DNA of 64,000 bases from the NCBI GenBank assembly GCA_017303805.1, contig JAFLBQ010000001.1, forward strand, positions 186,001 to 250,000, in the 5' to 3' direction. Source of the stretch: Cytophagales bacterium (GTDB lineage: Bacteria; Bacteroidota; Bacteroidia; Cytophagales; Cyclobacteriaceae). The translations under genes and the position numbers were made by a program. A model generated the notes under the pieces. That model was given only the letters and a program-made list of their open reading frames with translations. It was not told the origin of the DNA and ran no database searches. Shown here one piece after another: positions 8,294 through 18,089 of this stretch. How positions within the stretch are numbered: the stretch's first letter is position 1; each line of letters starts with the position of its first letter.

Positions 8294-11200
8294 AGAAATT
8301 TTTACTTCCCCGCCTTTTTTTCCTGACGTGTGTACTGCTACTAAGCAGTTTTGCGGCTTCGGTTTGGGCGCAAGCGCCTACCGTTGTTCTTTCCAATAAA
8401 AAAGATGCTTGCCGCGATTTGCTCGATGCGGGTGGAGCACCAGGCTCTGATGGTATTCTGGACAATGGATCCATTACCGTTACTGTTACTTCCGGTATTC
8501 CGCCATTGCAGCTTTTTGTAATCGGTCCAACCAACCTCATCAATATTCCACTTACGCTCGGAGTACCGTACGTGGCCCAAAATCTGAAACCTGGTAACTA
8601 CATTATTGTGGTGCAAGATGGCAACCCGATGGATTTCAACGGCAACTTCATCATTAACGGCACAACCGATATAATAGCCAGTGTAGCACCCGGTTTCCCG
8701 GTAAACAGTACCAGTTGCGGCAGCCCTAATGGCCAAATTTCACTCAACGTTTCGGGCGGCACTTCCAGTTATTCCTTCAGCTGGACAGCCACCAACGGAT
8801 TTACTTCCGTCCTAAAAGACATTACCGGCCTCTCAGCCGGAAATTATACGGTTGTGGTTACTGACAATGGAACGAATTGCGCTCAAACCATTGGCCCCAT
8901 CGCCATTCTTGAGCCACCACCGCCAACCAATGCGGTACTTAGCCTTACGGGAACAAATCCCGTTTGTGCCGGGCAAGCTACCACACTAAAAGTTGACATA
9001 ACCGGAGGGGCGGGGCCTTTTACCGTAACCATTGGAGGTTTGGGTACAGTGGGCAGTTATTCGAGCGGTGCCAATATCTCCGTGGCTCCACTTGTAAACA
9101 CTACCTACACGCTTACGAGTGTAACAGACGTTAATGGCTGTCCGTCCACTGCGGTGAGCGGTTCGGTATCCATAACCGTTAATCCTGCTCCAACAGCACC
9201 AGCGGTTACTTTTACACCTAACACGTACTGTGTGGGGGCCGCTATAAGCGCTCCGTTTATCACCACACCGGTAGGCGGCAGTTCTTACCAATGGTATGAT
9301 GATGCCGGGCTTACTTTGTTATTGGCTACCACCAACACCCCCACCAATCTTCAATTGGGATTTAGCAGTGCGGCCGCTACCACAAAAACCGTTTTTGTAA
9401 CAGAGTTAAATAGCTTTGGTTGCACGGGCCCGGCCACACCGGTTACACTTACGGTTAATGCAGTGCCTGTGGCACCGGCTGTTACTTTCACTCCTGCCTC
9501 ATACTGTGTTGGGGCAACCATAACACCACCGGTAATTACTACGCCTGTTGGCGGAAGTACGTATTCCTGGTTCAGTGATGTTAGCCTGTCAACACTAATT
9601 GCAACGGGTGCAACACCTACCAATGCTGCGCTTGGTTTTAGCAGTGCGGCTCCTGGCACACGCACCGTTTATGTTACCGAAACAAACACAAGCGGTTGTG
9701 CTGGTCCGGCCACCACTGTTACCTTAACCGTAAGTGCAGTACCAGCAGCACCGGCAATAACCTTTGCGCCTAGCTCTTATTGTGTTGGGCAGGCCATTGT
9801 GCCTCCGGTGGTAACCACCCCCGTAGGTGGAAGCACCTATAATTGGTACGATGATGCCGGGCTTACCGTATTATTGGCTACTACTACAACACCTACCAAT
9901 GCACAACTAAGTTTTAGCAGTGCGGCAGTTAACACTAAAACTGTTTTTGTAACCGAAACCAACAGCAGCAGTTGTACCGGCCCGGCCAGTGCGGTTACAT
10001 TAACTGTTAACCCTGTGCCCGTTGCTCCTGTGGTTGTCTTTAACCCTTCAACCTATTGTGTGGGCAACAGTATTACCCCACCTACTATCAATGCTCCGGT
10101 TGGCGGTAGTACCTACCGGTGGTATAGCGATGCCAGTCTATCCACACTGCTTACCACAGGCGTTGCACCCTCCAATGCTGCGCTGGGCTTTAGCAGTGCT
10201 GTGCCAATGGTACTTACCGTATTTGTAACCGAGACTAACTCCAGCGGTTGCCAGGGCCCATCCACTTCTATTACGTTAACTGTAAGTGCGGTGCCCACTG
10301 CTCCGGCTGTTACGTTCACACCCAGTTCGTATTGCGTGGGGGCTACCATTACCCCACCGGCAATAACCACTCCGAATGTAGGAAGTACCTACTCGTGGTA
10401 TAATGATGCAGGCTTAACGGTACTGCTCACCACGGGCACCAATCCTTCCAACTTATCACTTGGATTTAACTCGGCAGCACCTCTGGTGCGTACCGTTTTT
10501 GTGGCAGAAACAAACAGCAGCAACTGTACGGGTTCTGCTACGGCCGTTACACTTACAGTAAATGCGGTGCCTGCAGCTCCGGCCATTACGTTTACTCCAA
10601 ATACGTACTGCGTTGGCGATGCCATTAATGCACCAACTGTAACCACACCGGTGGGCGGCAGCACCTATAACTGGTATGCCGATGCAAGCCTTACCACGTT
10701 GCTGGCCACAGGAACAACGCCTACCAATGCGGCATTGAGTTTTAGCAGTGCAACCGCCAACAACCGCACCGTGTTTGTTACCCAAACCAATGCCAGCGGC
10801 TGTGTGAGTGGTGCCACCAGCATTACGCTAACCGTTAATGCAGTACCCACGGCACCTGTTATCGCGTTTGCACCTGCGGCCTATTGTGTAGGCCAAACCA
10901 TTAACGCCCCCGTAGTAACCAGCCCGGTTGTTGGCAGCACCTATACATGGTATAGCGATGCCGGCCTTACCACCATTGTTACAACCGGAACTAACCCTAC
11001 CAATGCAGCTTTAGGATTTAGTAGTGCTGTGCCAATTGTAAATACCTTATTTGTAACAGAAACGAATGCTTCTAATTGCCGCAGTGCCGCCACCAGCATT
11101 ACTCTTACCGTAAATGCTATTCCGGCAGCACCGGCCATAACATTTTCTCCGGCCACTTATTGCCAAGGCGATGTAATTACACCACCATTTGTAACAACCC

Positions 11201-13911
11201 CCGGTGGTAGCAGTACTTACACCTGGTATGCCGATGCGGGCTTGAGCAGCACATTAACTACAGGTACTAACCCCACGCTAATCCAGCTTGGATTTAGTTC
11301 GGCAGCGGCCGGCAGCACCACGGTATTTGTAACCGAAACAATTAATGGTTGCGCCAGCGCGGCCACACCCGTTACATTAATTGTACATGCACTGCCAACA
11401 GCTACTCTTGCCGGCTCCGGAAGTATTTGTACCGGACAATCAACCAATCTCACTATTACGTTTACTGGTGCTGGCCCCTGGAACTACCAATACACGGACG
11501 GTGTAACAACCTTTTCAGCGTCCACCGCTACAAGCCCGGCAGCCATAGCGGTAAATCCGGTAGCTACCACAAATTATTCGCTGGTGGCAGTTAGCGATGT
11601 GAATTGCACCGGAACGGTTGGAACTGCACCGGTAACCATAACGGTAGATAATCCACCGGCTAACTCTTTATCTGTAACGGCTACGATCAGCACAGTTTGT
11701 GCAGGTGGAAGCAGTAATATTCAGGTGGCAGCTTCTGAAAGTGGAGTGAGTTACCAATTACGTAACAATGCAGATAATAGTACTATTGGGGTTCCGGTTA
11801 CAGGAACCGGGGGCACAATTGCATTACCCACCGGCCCGCTGGCAACCACTACTTCGTTTAATGTTCTTGCTACGCAGGGCGTTTGCGCACCAGTACAACT
11901 TACTACCGTGGTAACGGTAACGGTTGCCGGAGCCATCAACACAAGTTTGGTAGTAACCGCAACGGCCAACCCTATATGCCAAGGCAACAGCTCAAGTATT
12001 CAAATTGCTGCAAGCGAGGTGGGCGTTACCTATCAATTGCGTAACGATGCGGATGATTCTTTAATTGGAGCGCCTGTGAATGGTACCGGGGGTACAATTA
12101 CAATTCCCACGGGTGTATTAATGGCTACTACCACCTTTAATGTGCTGGCATCTAACGGTACCTGCTCGATAGAACTTGCAAATCTGGTTACTGTAAATGT
12201 GGATGTAGATCCGAACCCGGGACTTACTGTTACAGGACCTGCGGCTACTCTATGTACTGGCGGAAGTGCCTCTATTTTTGTTCTAAGTTCAGAAGTTGGT
12301 GTATCGTATCAATTACGCAACGATGCAGATAATAGTGCGGTGGGGGCACCCGTGGCAGGAACCGGTAGTACCATCGCTCTGGCAACCGGGGCCCTTGCAG
12401 CAACCACCACATTTAACGTATTGGCTACCGGAGGTGTTTGTACACCGGTGCAATTAACAACCCTTGTTACAATAAACGTGGCCGGTTCTGTTAACCTGGC
12501 GTTGGGTGTTACTGCCGATCAAACGGTGTTTTGTGCCGGAGGCGGAACCAATATTAACATTGCAAATTCTGAGGTTGGTGTAGATTATCAATTGCTCAAC
12601 AACGCAGACGACAGCCCGATTTCAGCGGTGGTTACCGGAACAGGGGGTACCTTGATTATTCCAACCGGAACGCTTACAGTCTCTACGGTTGTGAGTGTGT
12701 TGGCTTCAAATGCTACCTGCGCAGCCAAGTTAAATACTACCGTTTCATTAACGGTTAACCCTTCACCCAACTTGGCGTTGCCGGTATCCGCACTTAGCAG
12801 CACAATCTGCTTTGGAACGGCAACGGCCATTCAGGTGGCAAACTCAGAAGTAGGTGTGAGCTATCAACTCCGCGACCATTCTACCAGTTCGCCCATTGGT
12901 GCACCGGTAACAGGCACAGGCGGTACTATTAACCTGTCAACCGGGGCGCTTACCGCTTCCGCATCGTTTCATGTAGTCGCTACCATAGGTTCTTGTTCAG
13001 GCCAACTAACCGGTATTGTCAATGTAATTGTGTTACCAAGTGGTGATCCTTTGTGTGCTCCGGTTAACAACTGCGCAACGGTTATTATTACTCCGGTAAC
13101 CACACCGGCAACCTGTGGCGCACTATCACCAGATGGAACGGTTACTTTTAACATCAATCCATTACCACCGCTCGTAAACATAATTGGCGTGCGTATTGAA
13201 ATTAGCGGCCCGGTGGCTAATACACAATACAATGACTATACGTTTACTCAATTGCCGGTGGGGCTTTACACCTACATCCTGGCCTATGGCGATGATCAAA
13301 CACCTGCATGTATTAAAAACGGAACGTTCGAGGTTCTGCCATCTGGAACAGCCACCCCGGTTAATTTTGATCTGGAGCCTGCTACTTACAATTGCCTCGA
13401 TGCAAATGGTTCGGTTACACTAATTGGATTTACCGGATTAGCCGGGCTGGACTATGGCTATACGGTGTTTCAGGGAAGCGCAACAATTTCTACAGGAACA
13501 ATTACCGCAGCCGAAGCTTTTAGCGGAGCGTATAGTATTTCAGGGTTGCAAGCGGGAACTTATCAAATCCAACTTTCACAAAACCAAACCGATGTTAATA
13601 CCTGTGTAGGGCTTATTGTATCGTCATTCAAACAGGTAGTTATTGCAGAACCTGCGGAAGGTTGTGGCATTTATGTACCCAACATTTTTACGCCAAATAA
13701 CGATGGCCATAACGATGTGTTTGAGATCAGAAACCTTCCTGTCAATTCGAAGCTGATTATCACCAACCGATGGGGTAAACAGGTGTTTGCCAGCAGTAAC
13801 TACCAAAACGACTGGACCGGAGATGATGCGTCTGATGGGGTATATTACTATCAACTTCTGGCAAATAATCAACGCTACACCGGCTGGGTAGAAATTATGC
13901 GGGGCAGATAA
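8290..13911 (+). CDS. giant repeat adhesin-like protein with T9SS type B (gliding-motility) C-terminal domain
   Basis: 1873 residues. There is an N-terminal signal peptide (MKKFLLPRLFFLTCVLLLSS...WAQ), an SprB-like module at about 110-205, eight tandem Ig-like modules of about 92 residues (302-1037), a spacer module, five tandem modules of a second type (about 1127-1586), and a non-repeat region. The C-terminus is a CHU_C/gliding-motility sorting domain from about residue 1790: VPNIFTPNNDGHNDVF, ITNRWGKQVF, WTGDDASDGVYYYQL. Type B CTD proteins are exported by the type IX system and shed or tethered on the cell surface. The role is probably adhesion or surface filament formation. Modules carry regularly placed Cys pairs (YCVG, SGC). 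Substrate or ligand unknown. Confidence 0.92.
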   Translation: MKKFLLPRLFFLTCVLLLSSFAASVWAQAPTVVLSNKKDACRDLLDAGGAPGSDGILDNGSITVTVTSGIPPLQLFVIGPTNLINIPLTLGVPYVAQNLKPGNYIIVVQDGNPMDFNGNFIINGTTDIIASVAPGFPVNSTSCGSPNGQISLNVSGGTSSYSFSWTATNGFTSVLKDITGLSAGNYTVVVTDNGTNCAQTIGPIAILEPPPPTNAVLSLTGTNPVCAGQATTLKVDITGGAGPFTVTIGGLGTVGSYSSGANISVAPLVNTTYTLTSVTDVNGCPSTAVSGSVSITVNPAPTAPAVTFTPNTYCVGAAISAPFITTPVGGSSYQWYDDAGLTLLLATTNTPTNLQLGFSSAAATTKTVFVTELNSFGCTGPATPVTLTVNAVPVAPAVTFTPASYCVGATITPPVITTPVGGSTYSWFSDVSLSTLIATGATPTNAALGFSSAAPGTRTVYVTETNTSGCAGPATTVTLTVSAVPAAPAITFAPSSYCVGQAIVPPVVTTPVGGSTYNWYDDAGLTVLLATTTTPTNAQLSFSSAAVNTKTVFVTETNSSSCTGPASAVTLTVNPVPVAPVVVFNPSTYCVGNSITPPTINAPVGGSTYRWYSDASLSTLLTTGVAPSNAALGFSSAVPMVLTVFVTETNSSGCQGPSTSITLTVSAVPTAPAVTFTPSSYCVGATITPPAITTPNVGSTYSWYNDAGLTVLLTTGTNPSNLSLGFNSAAPLVRTVFVAETNSSNCTGSATAVTLTVNAVPAAPAITFTPNTYCVGDAINAPTVTTPVGGSTYNWYADASLTTLLATGTTPTNAALSFSSATANNRTVFVTQTNASGCVSGATSITLTVNAVPTAPVIAFAPAAYCVGQTINAPVVTSPVVGSTYTWYSDAGLTTIVTTGTNPTNAALGFSSAVPIVNTLFVTETNASNCRSAATSITLTVNAIPAAPAITFSPATYCQGDVITPPFVTTPGGSSTYTWYADAGLSSTLTTGTNPTLIQLGFSSAAAGSTTVFVTETINGCASAATPVTLIVHALPTATLAGSGSICTGQSTNLTITFTGAGPWNYQYTDGVTTFSASTATSPAAIAVNPVATTNYSLVAVSDVNCTGTVGTAPVTITVDNPPANSLSVTATISTVCAGGSSNIQVAASESGVSYQLRNNADNSTIGVPVTGTGGTIALPTGPLATTTSFNVLATQGVCAPVQLTTVVTVTVAGAINTSLVVTATANPICQGNSSSIQIAASEVGVTYQLRNDADDSLIGAPVNGTGGTITIPTGVLMATTTFNVLASNGTCSIELANLVTVNVDVDPNPGLTVTGPAATLCTGGSASIFVLSSEVGVSYQLRNDADNSAVGAPVAGTGSTIALATGALAATTTFNVLATGGVCTPVQLTTLVTINVAGSVNLALGVTADQTVFCAGGGTNINIANSEVGVDYQLLNNADDSPISAVVTGTGGTLIIPTGTLTVSTVVSVLASNATCAAKLNTTVSLTVNPSPNLALPVSALSSTICFGTATAIQVANSEVGVSYQLRDHSTSSPIGAPVTGTGGTINLSTGALTASASFHVVATIGSCSGQLTGIVNVIVLPSGDPLCAPVNNCATVIITPVTTPATCGALSPDGTVTFNINPLPPLVNIIGVRIEISGPVANTQYNDYTFTQLPVGLYTYILAYGDDQTPACIKNGTFEVLPSGTATPVNFDLEPATYNCLDANGSVTLIGFTGLAGLDYGYTVFQGSATISTGTITAAEAFSGAYSISGLQAGTYQIQLSQNQTDVNTCVGLIVSSFKQVVIAEPAEGCGIYVPNIFTPNNDGHNDVFEIRNLPVNSKLIITNRWGKQVFASSNYQNDWTGDDASDGVYYYQLLANNQRYTGWVEIMRGR
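9196..11400 (+). repeat. eight tandem ~276-bp coding repeats (module type A)
   Basis: Eight head-to-tail copies, each about 92 codons. Each begins AP-(A/V)-(V/I)-x-F-x-P, contains YCVG (YCQG in the last), then TPVGGSTYxWYxDAGL, FSSA, TVFVTETN and a final LTVNAVP. Copies differ at many positions, so this is old expansion rather than recent duplication. Two cysteines per copy occur at fixed positions. Confidence 0.9.
11668..13048 (+). repeat. five tandem ~276-bp coding repeats (module type B)
   Basis: Five copies of a second module, again about 92 codons. Each contains C-x-G near its start, then SEVGVSYQLRNxADxSxIGAPVTGTGGTI, then TGxLxxTTTFNVLA and a Cys near its end. Same period as the type A array although the sequences differ. 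Confidence 0.88.
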
Positions 13912-13916
13912 TCTTG

Positions 13917-14924
13917 CTACAACGAAGTGAGAAATTTCAACGTGTCGATATTGTCTGCATAGTCCCAAAGCTCTGGCTGTTGCGCTTTGCCAAATGGAAT
14001 ACTACCGGTAAACCACCCGTTGGCTGATACACAACATTGAAGTTTCGATTGGTGGCCATCAATCTTCTCTTTTAGGTTTTGCTGGCTTTTATAGTGTTCG
14101 TAAAAAAGAACTGAAATAGGGGAAACGAGGTTTTGATTTTCTGTTAAGAGCACAAATTCGTTATCAAAAAAAGGTGTTTGGTTTACCAGCATAATCGACT
14201 TTTGATAATCGTAGTTGTTGGCATACTTGTGGTGATTGATAACATCGCGAAAAGGGCTCCAGCTTTCCAGCAGCAACCGGAAATCATAATCGGCTGGCAC
14301 AAACAATTTCGCTACGTTCCTACAACCCAAGCCAAAATAAGTAAACACATCATGTCCTAATTTCTCCAGTTCGGCTGCTGGCTCTTCGCCCATAAGCATG
14401 GCACAAGACGATCTGTTTTTTCGAATGATGTGCGGGATCTTCCGAAAATAATATTCGAAATAGCGGGAAGTATTGTCGCTGCCCGTGGCAATGGTGGCCT
14501 CAACTCCATTCAAGCGCTCTGCTTTAAGAACAAAGTTTTGAAACCGCGGCTCCAATTCAATCAGCCATTGCAGAAGCAAATCTATCAGGTAAGAGTCTTG
14601 CGCACTGGTTTTAATGATTGCCTTGTGGCCGCTGATCAACACACAGAGCAAGTCGTGAAAACCTACCAGGGGTATATTTCCAGCCATGGCAATACCAACC
14701 GTGCGCGAAGGATTTGCAAACGAATATCGGCCAACCCATTGTAATAACTTTTGTTCACTCAGCATAAGCGAAAGTGCCTGTAAGGCGCTCTCAACCGAGG
14801 CCTGCGTAAACCAGCCATTGTGCTGCCCGGCCTCAATAGCGATGGCGCTTTTTTCTGTTCCTTTTAAATTTGCAATACGAGTGCCGAGGCTGATAAATGC
14901 ATTGGTTCGTGTTAGTAAATCCAT
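13917..14924 (-). CDS. acyl-CoA reductase (LuxC-like, aldehyde dehydrogenase superfamily)
   Basis: 335 residues related to the Bacteroidota acyl-CoA reductases of the LuxC/ALDH fold, which reduce acyl-CoA or acyl thioesters to aldehydes with NAD(P)H. Visible hallmarks are GIAMAGNIPLVGFHDLL, IATGSDNTSRYFEYYF and FGLGCRNVAK, whose Cys is the likely catalytic nucleophile. It is divergent from a dicluster ferredoxin gene across a 97-bp region with promoters for both directions, an arrangement I recall as frequent in this phylum. The 3' end faces the adhesin gene convergently with only 5 bp between stops. Physiological substrate is not evident. Confidence 0.85.
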   Translation of the reverse strand: MDLLTRTNAFISLGTRIANLKGTEKSAIAIEAGQHNGWFTQASVESALQALSLMLSEQKLLQWVGRYSFANPSRTVGIAMAGNIPLVGFHDLLCVLISGHKAIIKTSAQDSYLIDLLLQWLIELEPRFQNFVLKAERLNGVEATIATGSDNTSRYFEYYFRKIPHIIRKNRSSCAMLMGEEPAAELEKLGHDVFTYFGLGCRNVAKLFVPADYDFRLLLESWSPFRDVINHHKYANNYDYQKSIMLVNQTPFFDNEFVLLTENQNLVSPISVLFYEHYKSQQNLKEKIDGHQSKLQCCVSANGWFTGSIPFGKAQQPELWDYADNIDTLKFLTSL

Positions 14925-14957
14925 GAATTGCTTAAACCTTTAAGCGGGTTACGCTGT

Positions 14958-14988
14958 TTTGATAAAAAGCTAAGTAGCCGTATTTTTG
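14958..14988 (+). promoter_or_regulatory. canonical Bacteroidota promoter of the ferredoxin gene
   Basis: TTTG at 14958-14961 and TATTTTTG at 14981-14988, separated by 19 bp: the full -33/-7 Bacteroidota consensus. This is the best promoter in the window. It leaves a leader of about 30 nt before the ATG at 15022. Confidence 0.75.
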
Positions 14989-14991
14989 CGG

Positions 14992-14999
14992 CAAAAGTA
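14992..14999 (-). promoter_or_regulatory. -7 promoter element of the acyl-CoA reductase gene
   Basis: The minus strand reads TACTTTTG, a perfect TAnnTTTG, only a few bases from the divergent ferredoxin -7 element, so the two promoters overlap back-to-back. The leader would be about 65 nt. No clear -33 was seen. Confidence 0.5.
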
Positions 15000-15021
15000 G
15001 GTAATTAGAACCAACACCGCC

Positions 15022-15381
15022 ATGGCGATAAAGATAACAGAGGAATGTATTAATTGTGGTGCCTGTGAGCCTGAATGCCCCAATACAGCCATTTACGAGG
15101 GTGGGCGCGAGTGGAACTGGGCTGGCGGAACTGCCCTTACCGAGGTCGAATTGGAGGATGGTTCGAAGGTGGATGCCAAATCGGCCCAGGAGCCAGTATC
15201 GAATGAATTTTACTATATCGTTTCCGGTAAGTGCACGGAGTGTACCGGGTTTCATGAAGAGCCCCAATGTGCCGCTGTTTGCCCGGTAGATTGCTGCGTA
15301 CCCGATCCGGAGATGCCCGAAACCAAAGAAGAGTTACAGGCAAAGAAAGCCTGGTTGCACAACGAGCAATTGCAAGCTTAA
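15022..15381 (+). CDS. 4Fe-4S dicluster ferredoxin
   Basis: 119 residues. The first cluster motif [12 protein letters not shown] is at about residues 9-20. A longer-than-usual insert (about residues 25-68) leads to a second motif, [22 protein letters not shown]. This is the soluble 7-9 kDa-type electron carrier extended by a C-terminal helix ([16 protein letters not shown]). Its TAA overlaps the stop codon of the convergent DUF58 gene. It probably supplies electrons to reductases; the divergent acyl-CoA reductase is an obvious but unproven candidate partner. Confidence 0.93.
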   Translation: MAIKITEECINCGACEPECPNTAIYEGGREWNWAGGTALTEVELEDGSKVDAKSAQEPVSNEFYYIVSGKCTECTGFHEEPQCAAVCPVDCCVPDPEMPETKEELQAKKAWLHNEQLQA

Positions 15382-16280
15382 CGCATTTTACTACGCCTGA
15401 TCATATACGCTTGCAGAACATCAAAATACCCGGTATTGATGTCGGCTGAAATAAAATCAATTTTAAGTTGGTTGCACTTCATTTTGAGTGCACGGTGGTA
15501 GCCGGCAACTTCTTGTTCGTAGCGGGCTTTGATTTCTGAAGGGTTAACCAAAATTTTTTCTCCGCTTTCCAGGTCCACAAATTCGTAAGGACGCTCTTCA
15601 AACTCAAATGCCAATTCGGTTTTGTGGTCGGTTACATGAAATAAAATTACCTCGTGTTTATTGTGTTTTAAATGCTGTAACGCTTTAAATACTTCGGCAT
15701 CGTTTGAGCCATTAAACATATCGCTAAAGATAATTACCAGCGAGCGCCTGTGTGTTTTTTCTGCCAACTGGTGCAACACCTCTGCCACCCGGGTTTTCTT
15801 TCCAGAGGTTTCCGAGCGAAGCCTTCGCTCCATCAGCGTAAAAAGTTTATCCAAATGGGTAGAAGTGGATTTGATGGGTGTAAATTCCTCAATGGTATCT
15901 GAGAATAAACATAACCCCACGGCATCGCGCTGGTGCGTAAGCAGGTGTGCTAACGCAGAGGCTGCATACAAACTAAAGTTGAGTTTGTTATGCTCGCCTT
16001 TAGGGTAGTTCATGGAAGAGGAGCAGTCGATGGCGATTATGCACCGCAGGTTGGTTTCCTCTTCGTATTGTTTGGTGTAAAGCCTGTCGGTACGCGCAAA
16101 TACTTTCCAGTCGATATGCCGCGTGCTTTGCCCATCGTTGTAGAGGCGATGCTCGGCAAACTCTACCGAAAAACCGTGGTAGGGCGATTTATGCAAACCG
16201 GTAATAAATCCTTCCACCAGTTGTTTGGCCAGTAGTTCTATGCTACCGGAAAGTCGAATGTCTTCTGCGCGCAAATCCAC
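15378..16280 (-). CDS. DUF58 domain protein (vWA-like, MoxR-associated)
   Basis: About 300 residues from a GTG at 16280; an ATG at 16325 would add 15 unlikely residues. Conserved DUF58 features include [41 protein letters not shown] and YEEETNLRC. The vWA-like metal-site motif is DCSSSM, and FSDMFN occurs further on. DUF58 proteins usually work with MoxR AAA+ ATPases as chaperone-like factors; no MoxR gene is in the window. It is convergent with the ferredoxin gene, sharing bases of the stop codons. Confidence 0.9.
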   Translation of the reverse strand: MDLRAEDIRLSGSIELLAKQLVEGFITGLHKSPYHGFSVEFAEHRLYNDGQSTRHIDWKVFARTDRLYTKQYEEETNLRCIIAIDCSSSMNYPKGEHNKLNFSLYAASALAHLLTHQRDAVGLCLFSDTIEEFTPIKSTSTHLDKLFTLMERRLRSETSGKKTRVAEVLHQLAEKTHRRSLVIIFSDMFNGSNDAEVFKALQHLKHNKHEVILFHVTDHKTELAFEFEERPYEFVDLESGEKILVNPSEIKARYEQEVAGYHRALKMKCNQLKIDFISADINTGYFDVLQAYMIRRSKMR

Positions 16281-16388
16281 CCCCCAAATTGAAAAAAATC
16301 TGAAACTTTTAAGGCATGTCTTCAATTTTTCCGATCAAAACAGGCCCCACACATTGCACTACTTAGAATTTCGTACTACCTTCGATTT

Positions 16389-16414
16389 AACCTAAATACC
16401 CCTAACCTAACCCA
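16389..16414. repeat. CCTAACC-type repeat in the 5' leader of DUF3276
   Basis: AACCTAAATACCCCTAACC followed by TAACCCA, immediately upstream of the GTG at 16424. The complementary strand is G-rich (GGTTAGGGG). A related cluster follows the gene at 16783-16808. Confidence 0.6.
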
Positions 16415-16423
16415 AGACTGACT

Positions 16424-16771
16424 GTGGAAGAGCATAAGAACAACGGAAGAGAAGAGATTTTCTCCGAAAAAGTGAAGGCCGGCAAGCGCACGTATTTCTT
16501 TGATGTGAAGTCAACCCGCTCCAACGATTTTTACCTTACGATAACCGAAAGTAAAAAACGGTATAACAAAGATGATGAAGGTTTTACCTACGAGAAGCAC
16601 AAGATATTTCTCTACAAAGAGGACTTTAACAAATTTGTGGAGGCCTTGAATAACACGGTGAACCACGTAAAAGAATTGATGCCGGGAGTTGATTTTGATG
16701 CCTTTGAGCAAAGCCGCGAAGAGGTAAGTGCAAGTAACCCTGCAGGTGATACTGAGCTTAAGTGGGATTAA
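16424..16771 (+). CDS. DUF3276 / PUR-family nucleic-acid-binding protein
   Basis: 115 residues beginning with GTG (VEEHKNNGREEIFSEKVKAG). It matches the bacterial PUR domain (DUF3276): KAGKRTYFFDVKSTRSNDFY, LTITESKKR and HKIFLYKEDFNKF, with a variable C-terminal tail. The Borrelia relative BpuR and eukaryotic Pur-alpha bind single-stranded DNA and RNA with a preference for purine-rich GGN repeats. The gene is bracketed by CCTAACC repeats whose complement is GGN-like. It is monocistronic, ending at a strong terminator. Expected role: post-transcriptional or transcriptional regulator (family-based). Confidence 0.88.
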   Translation: MEEHKNNGREEIFSEKVKAGKRTYFFDVKSTRSNDFYLTITESKKRYNKDDEGFTYEKHKIFLYKEDFNKFVEALNNTVNHVKELMPGVDFDAFEQSREEVSASNPAGDTELKWD

Positions 16772-16782
16772 GCCCACGATTT

Positions 16783-16808
16783 TCCTAACCTAAACCCTAA
16801 CCTAAACC
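16783..16808. repeat. CCTAACC/CCCTAAACC repeat after DUF3276
   Basis: TCCTAACCTAAACCCTAACC followed by TAAACC, a short telomere-like direct repeat just past the DUF3276 stop and before its terminator. It matches the repeat unit in the 5' leader. Confidence 0.6.
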
Positions 16809-16814
16809 GGAGAG

Positions 16815-16845
16815 GCCCTGGCTGAAAAGTCAGGGCTTTTCTTTT
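16815..16845. terminator. rho-independent terminator of DUF3276
   Basis: A 9-bp stem GCCCTGGCT/AGTCAGGGC (one G-U) with a GAAA loop, followed by TTTTCTTTT. It lies between the convergent DUF3276 and pgk genes. Confidence 0.85.
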
Positions 16846-16849
16846 ACCC

Positions 16850-18034
16850 TTACTCCAAGGCCTTTACACCGGGCAGCACTTTTCCTTCAAAGTATTCCAA
16901 TAAGGCGCCCCCGCCCGTGGATACATAGCTTACCTTTTCTTCGAAGCCAAATTGCGCTACGGCTGCGGCTGAGTCGCCACCGCCAATTAAGGAGAATGCC
17001 CCAGACTCGGTAGCTCGTACCACCGCTTCGGCTACAGCCTTGGTACCTTGCTCAAATTGCTGCATTTCAAAAACTCCCATTGGGCCATTCCATAAAATGG
17101 TCTTAGAGGTCTCGATCACCTTACTAAATACAGTGCTGGCCTGGGGACCAATATCAAGGCCCATCCAACCTGCCGGTATTGCCGTATTGAGCGCAATTTG
17201 GGTAGCAGCCTGGGCGTCAAATTTGTCGGCAATTTTCGAATCTACCGGAAGGTGCAACTCTACGCCTTTGGTTTTTGCTTTTTGAATTAACTCTTTGGCC
17301 AGTTCGAGTTTGTCATCTTCAACCAGCGAGTTACCGATTTGGCCTCCCAACGCCTTAAAGAAGGTATAGGCCATCCCTCCGCCAATAATCAAATGGTTTA
17401 CCTTATCCAGCAACTTTTCGATTATCAAAATCTTGTCGGAAATTTTTGCGCCACCCATTATAGCGGTAAATGGTCGGGCTGCATTTTCTAACACCTTTTG
17501 GGCATTCGTTAACTCTGCGGCCATTACAAAGCCAGCACATTTGGTGGCGAAAAACTGGGCAACAATAGTGGTGGAGGCGTGCGCGCGGTGGGCGGTGCCA
17601 AACGCATCGTTTACATAAATGTCGCCATGCTTGGAAAGCTTTTCAGCGAAAGCCAAATCGCCCTTTTCTTCTTGCTTGTAAAAGCGCAGGTTTTCAAGCA
17701 ACAAAACTTCGCCAGGTTTTAAACCTGCCGATAGCTGATACGCTTCTTCGCCAATACAGTCGCCCGCAAATTTTACAGCCACACCCAGCAAAGCTTCGGT
17801 TGTTTTAAGCGTGTGCTTTAGAGAATATTTTTCTTCGGGTCCTTCTTTGGGGCGCCCCAGGTGGCTCATCAATACGCAACTGCCGCCATTGGCCAGAATT
17901 TTTTTAAGGGTAGGTATGGTAGCGCGAATGCGATTATCGTCTGTTACGTTAAATGATTTATCTAAGGGCACATTAAAATCAACACGGATAAGCGCACGTT
18001 TGCCTTTAAAATTAATATCGGTAACAGTTTTCAT
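16850..18034 (-). CDS. pgk: phosphoglycerate kinase
   Basis: 394 residues, standard length. Motifs include [13 protein letters not shown] near the N-terminus, [49 protein letters not shown], and the nucleotide-loop segments [18 protein letters not shown] and GGGDSAAAV. The enzyme transfers phosphate between 1,3-bisphosphoglycerate and ADP in glycolysis. It heads a minus-strand neighbourhood that also contains pfkA, so two glycolytic genes lie within 3 kb, separated by an SRPBCC gene. Confidence 0.98.
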   Translation of the reverse strand: MKTVTDINFKGKRALIRVDFNVPLDKSFNVTDDNRIRATIPTLKKILANGGSCVLMSHLGRPKEGPEEKYSLKHTLKTTEALLGVAVKFAGDCIGEEAYQLSAGLKPGEVLLLENLRFYKQEEKGDLAFAEKLSKHGDIYVNDAFGTAHRAHASTTIVAQFFATKCAGFVMAAELTNAQKVLENAARPFTAIMGGAKISDKILIIEKLLDKVNHLIIGGGMAYTFFKALGGQIGNSLVEDDKLELAKELIQKAKTKGVELHLPVDSKIADKFDAQAATQIALNTAIPAGWMGLDIGPQASTVFSKVIETSKTILWNGPMGVFEMQQFEQGTKAVAEAVVRATESGAFSLIGGGDSAAAVAQFGFEEKVSYVSTGGGALLEYFEGKVLPGVKALE

Positions 18035-18089
18035 AAGATTTTTTTAGCGGCCCACAAGTTAGCAAATGATTGTTAAAACGAATTTTTTC

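Noticed and set aside
9196..11400. Regularly spaced repeats, as in a CRISPR array
   Set aside because: Units are 276 bp, in frame within one long coding sequence, and diverged; they encode protein modules.
9351..13232. Minus-strand frames across the adhesin array
   Set aside because: They repeat with the same 276-bp period as the real repeats on the plus strand and carry no recognisable domain.
16389..16808. Telomere-like CCCTAA repeats as a chromosome end or linear element
   Set aside because: Only 26 bp each, embedded between ordinary genes; kept as a possible PUR-binding element instead.
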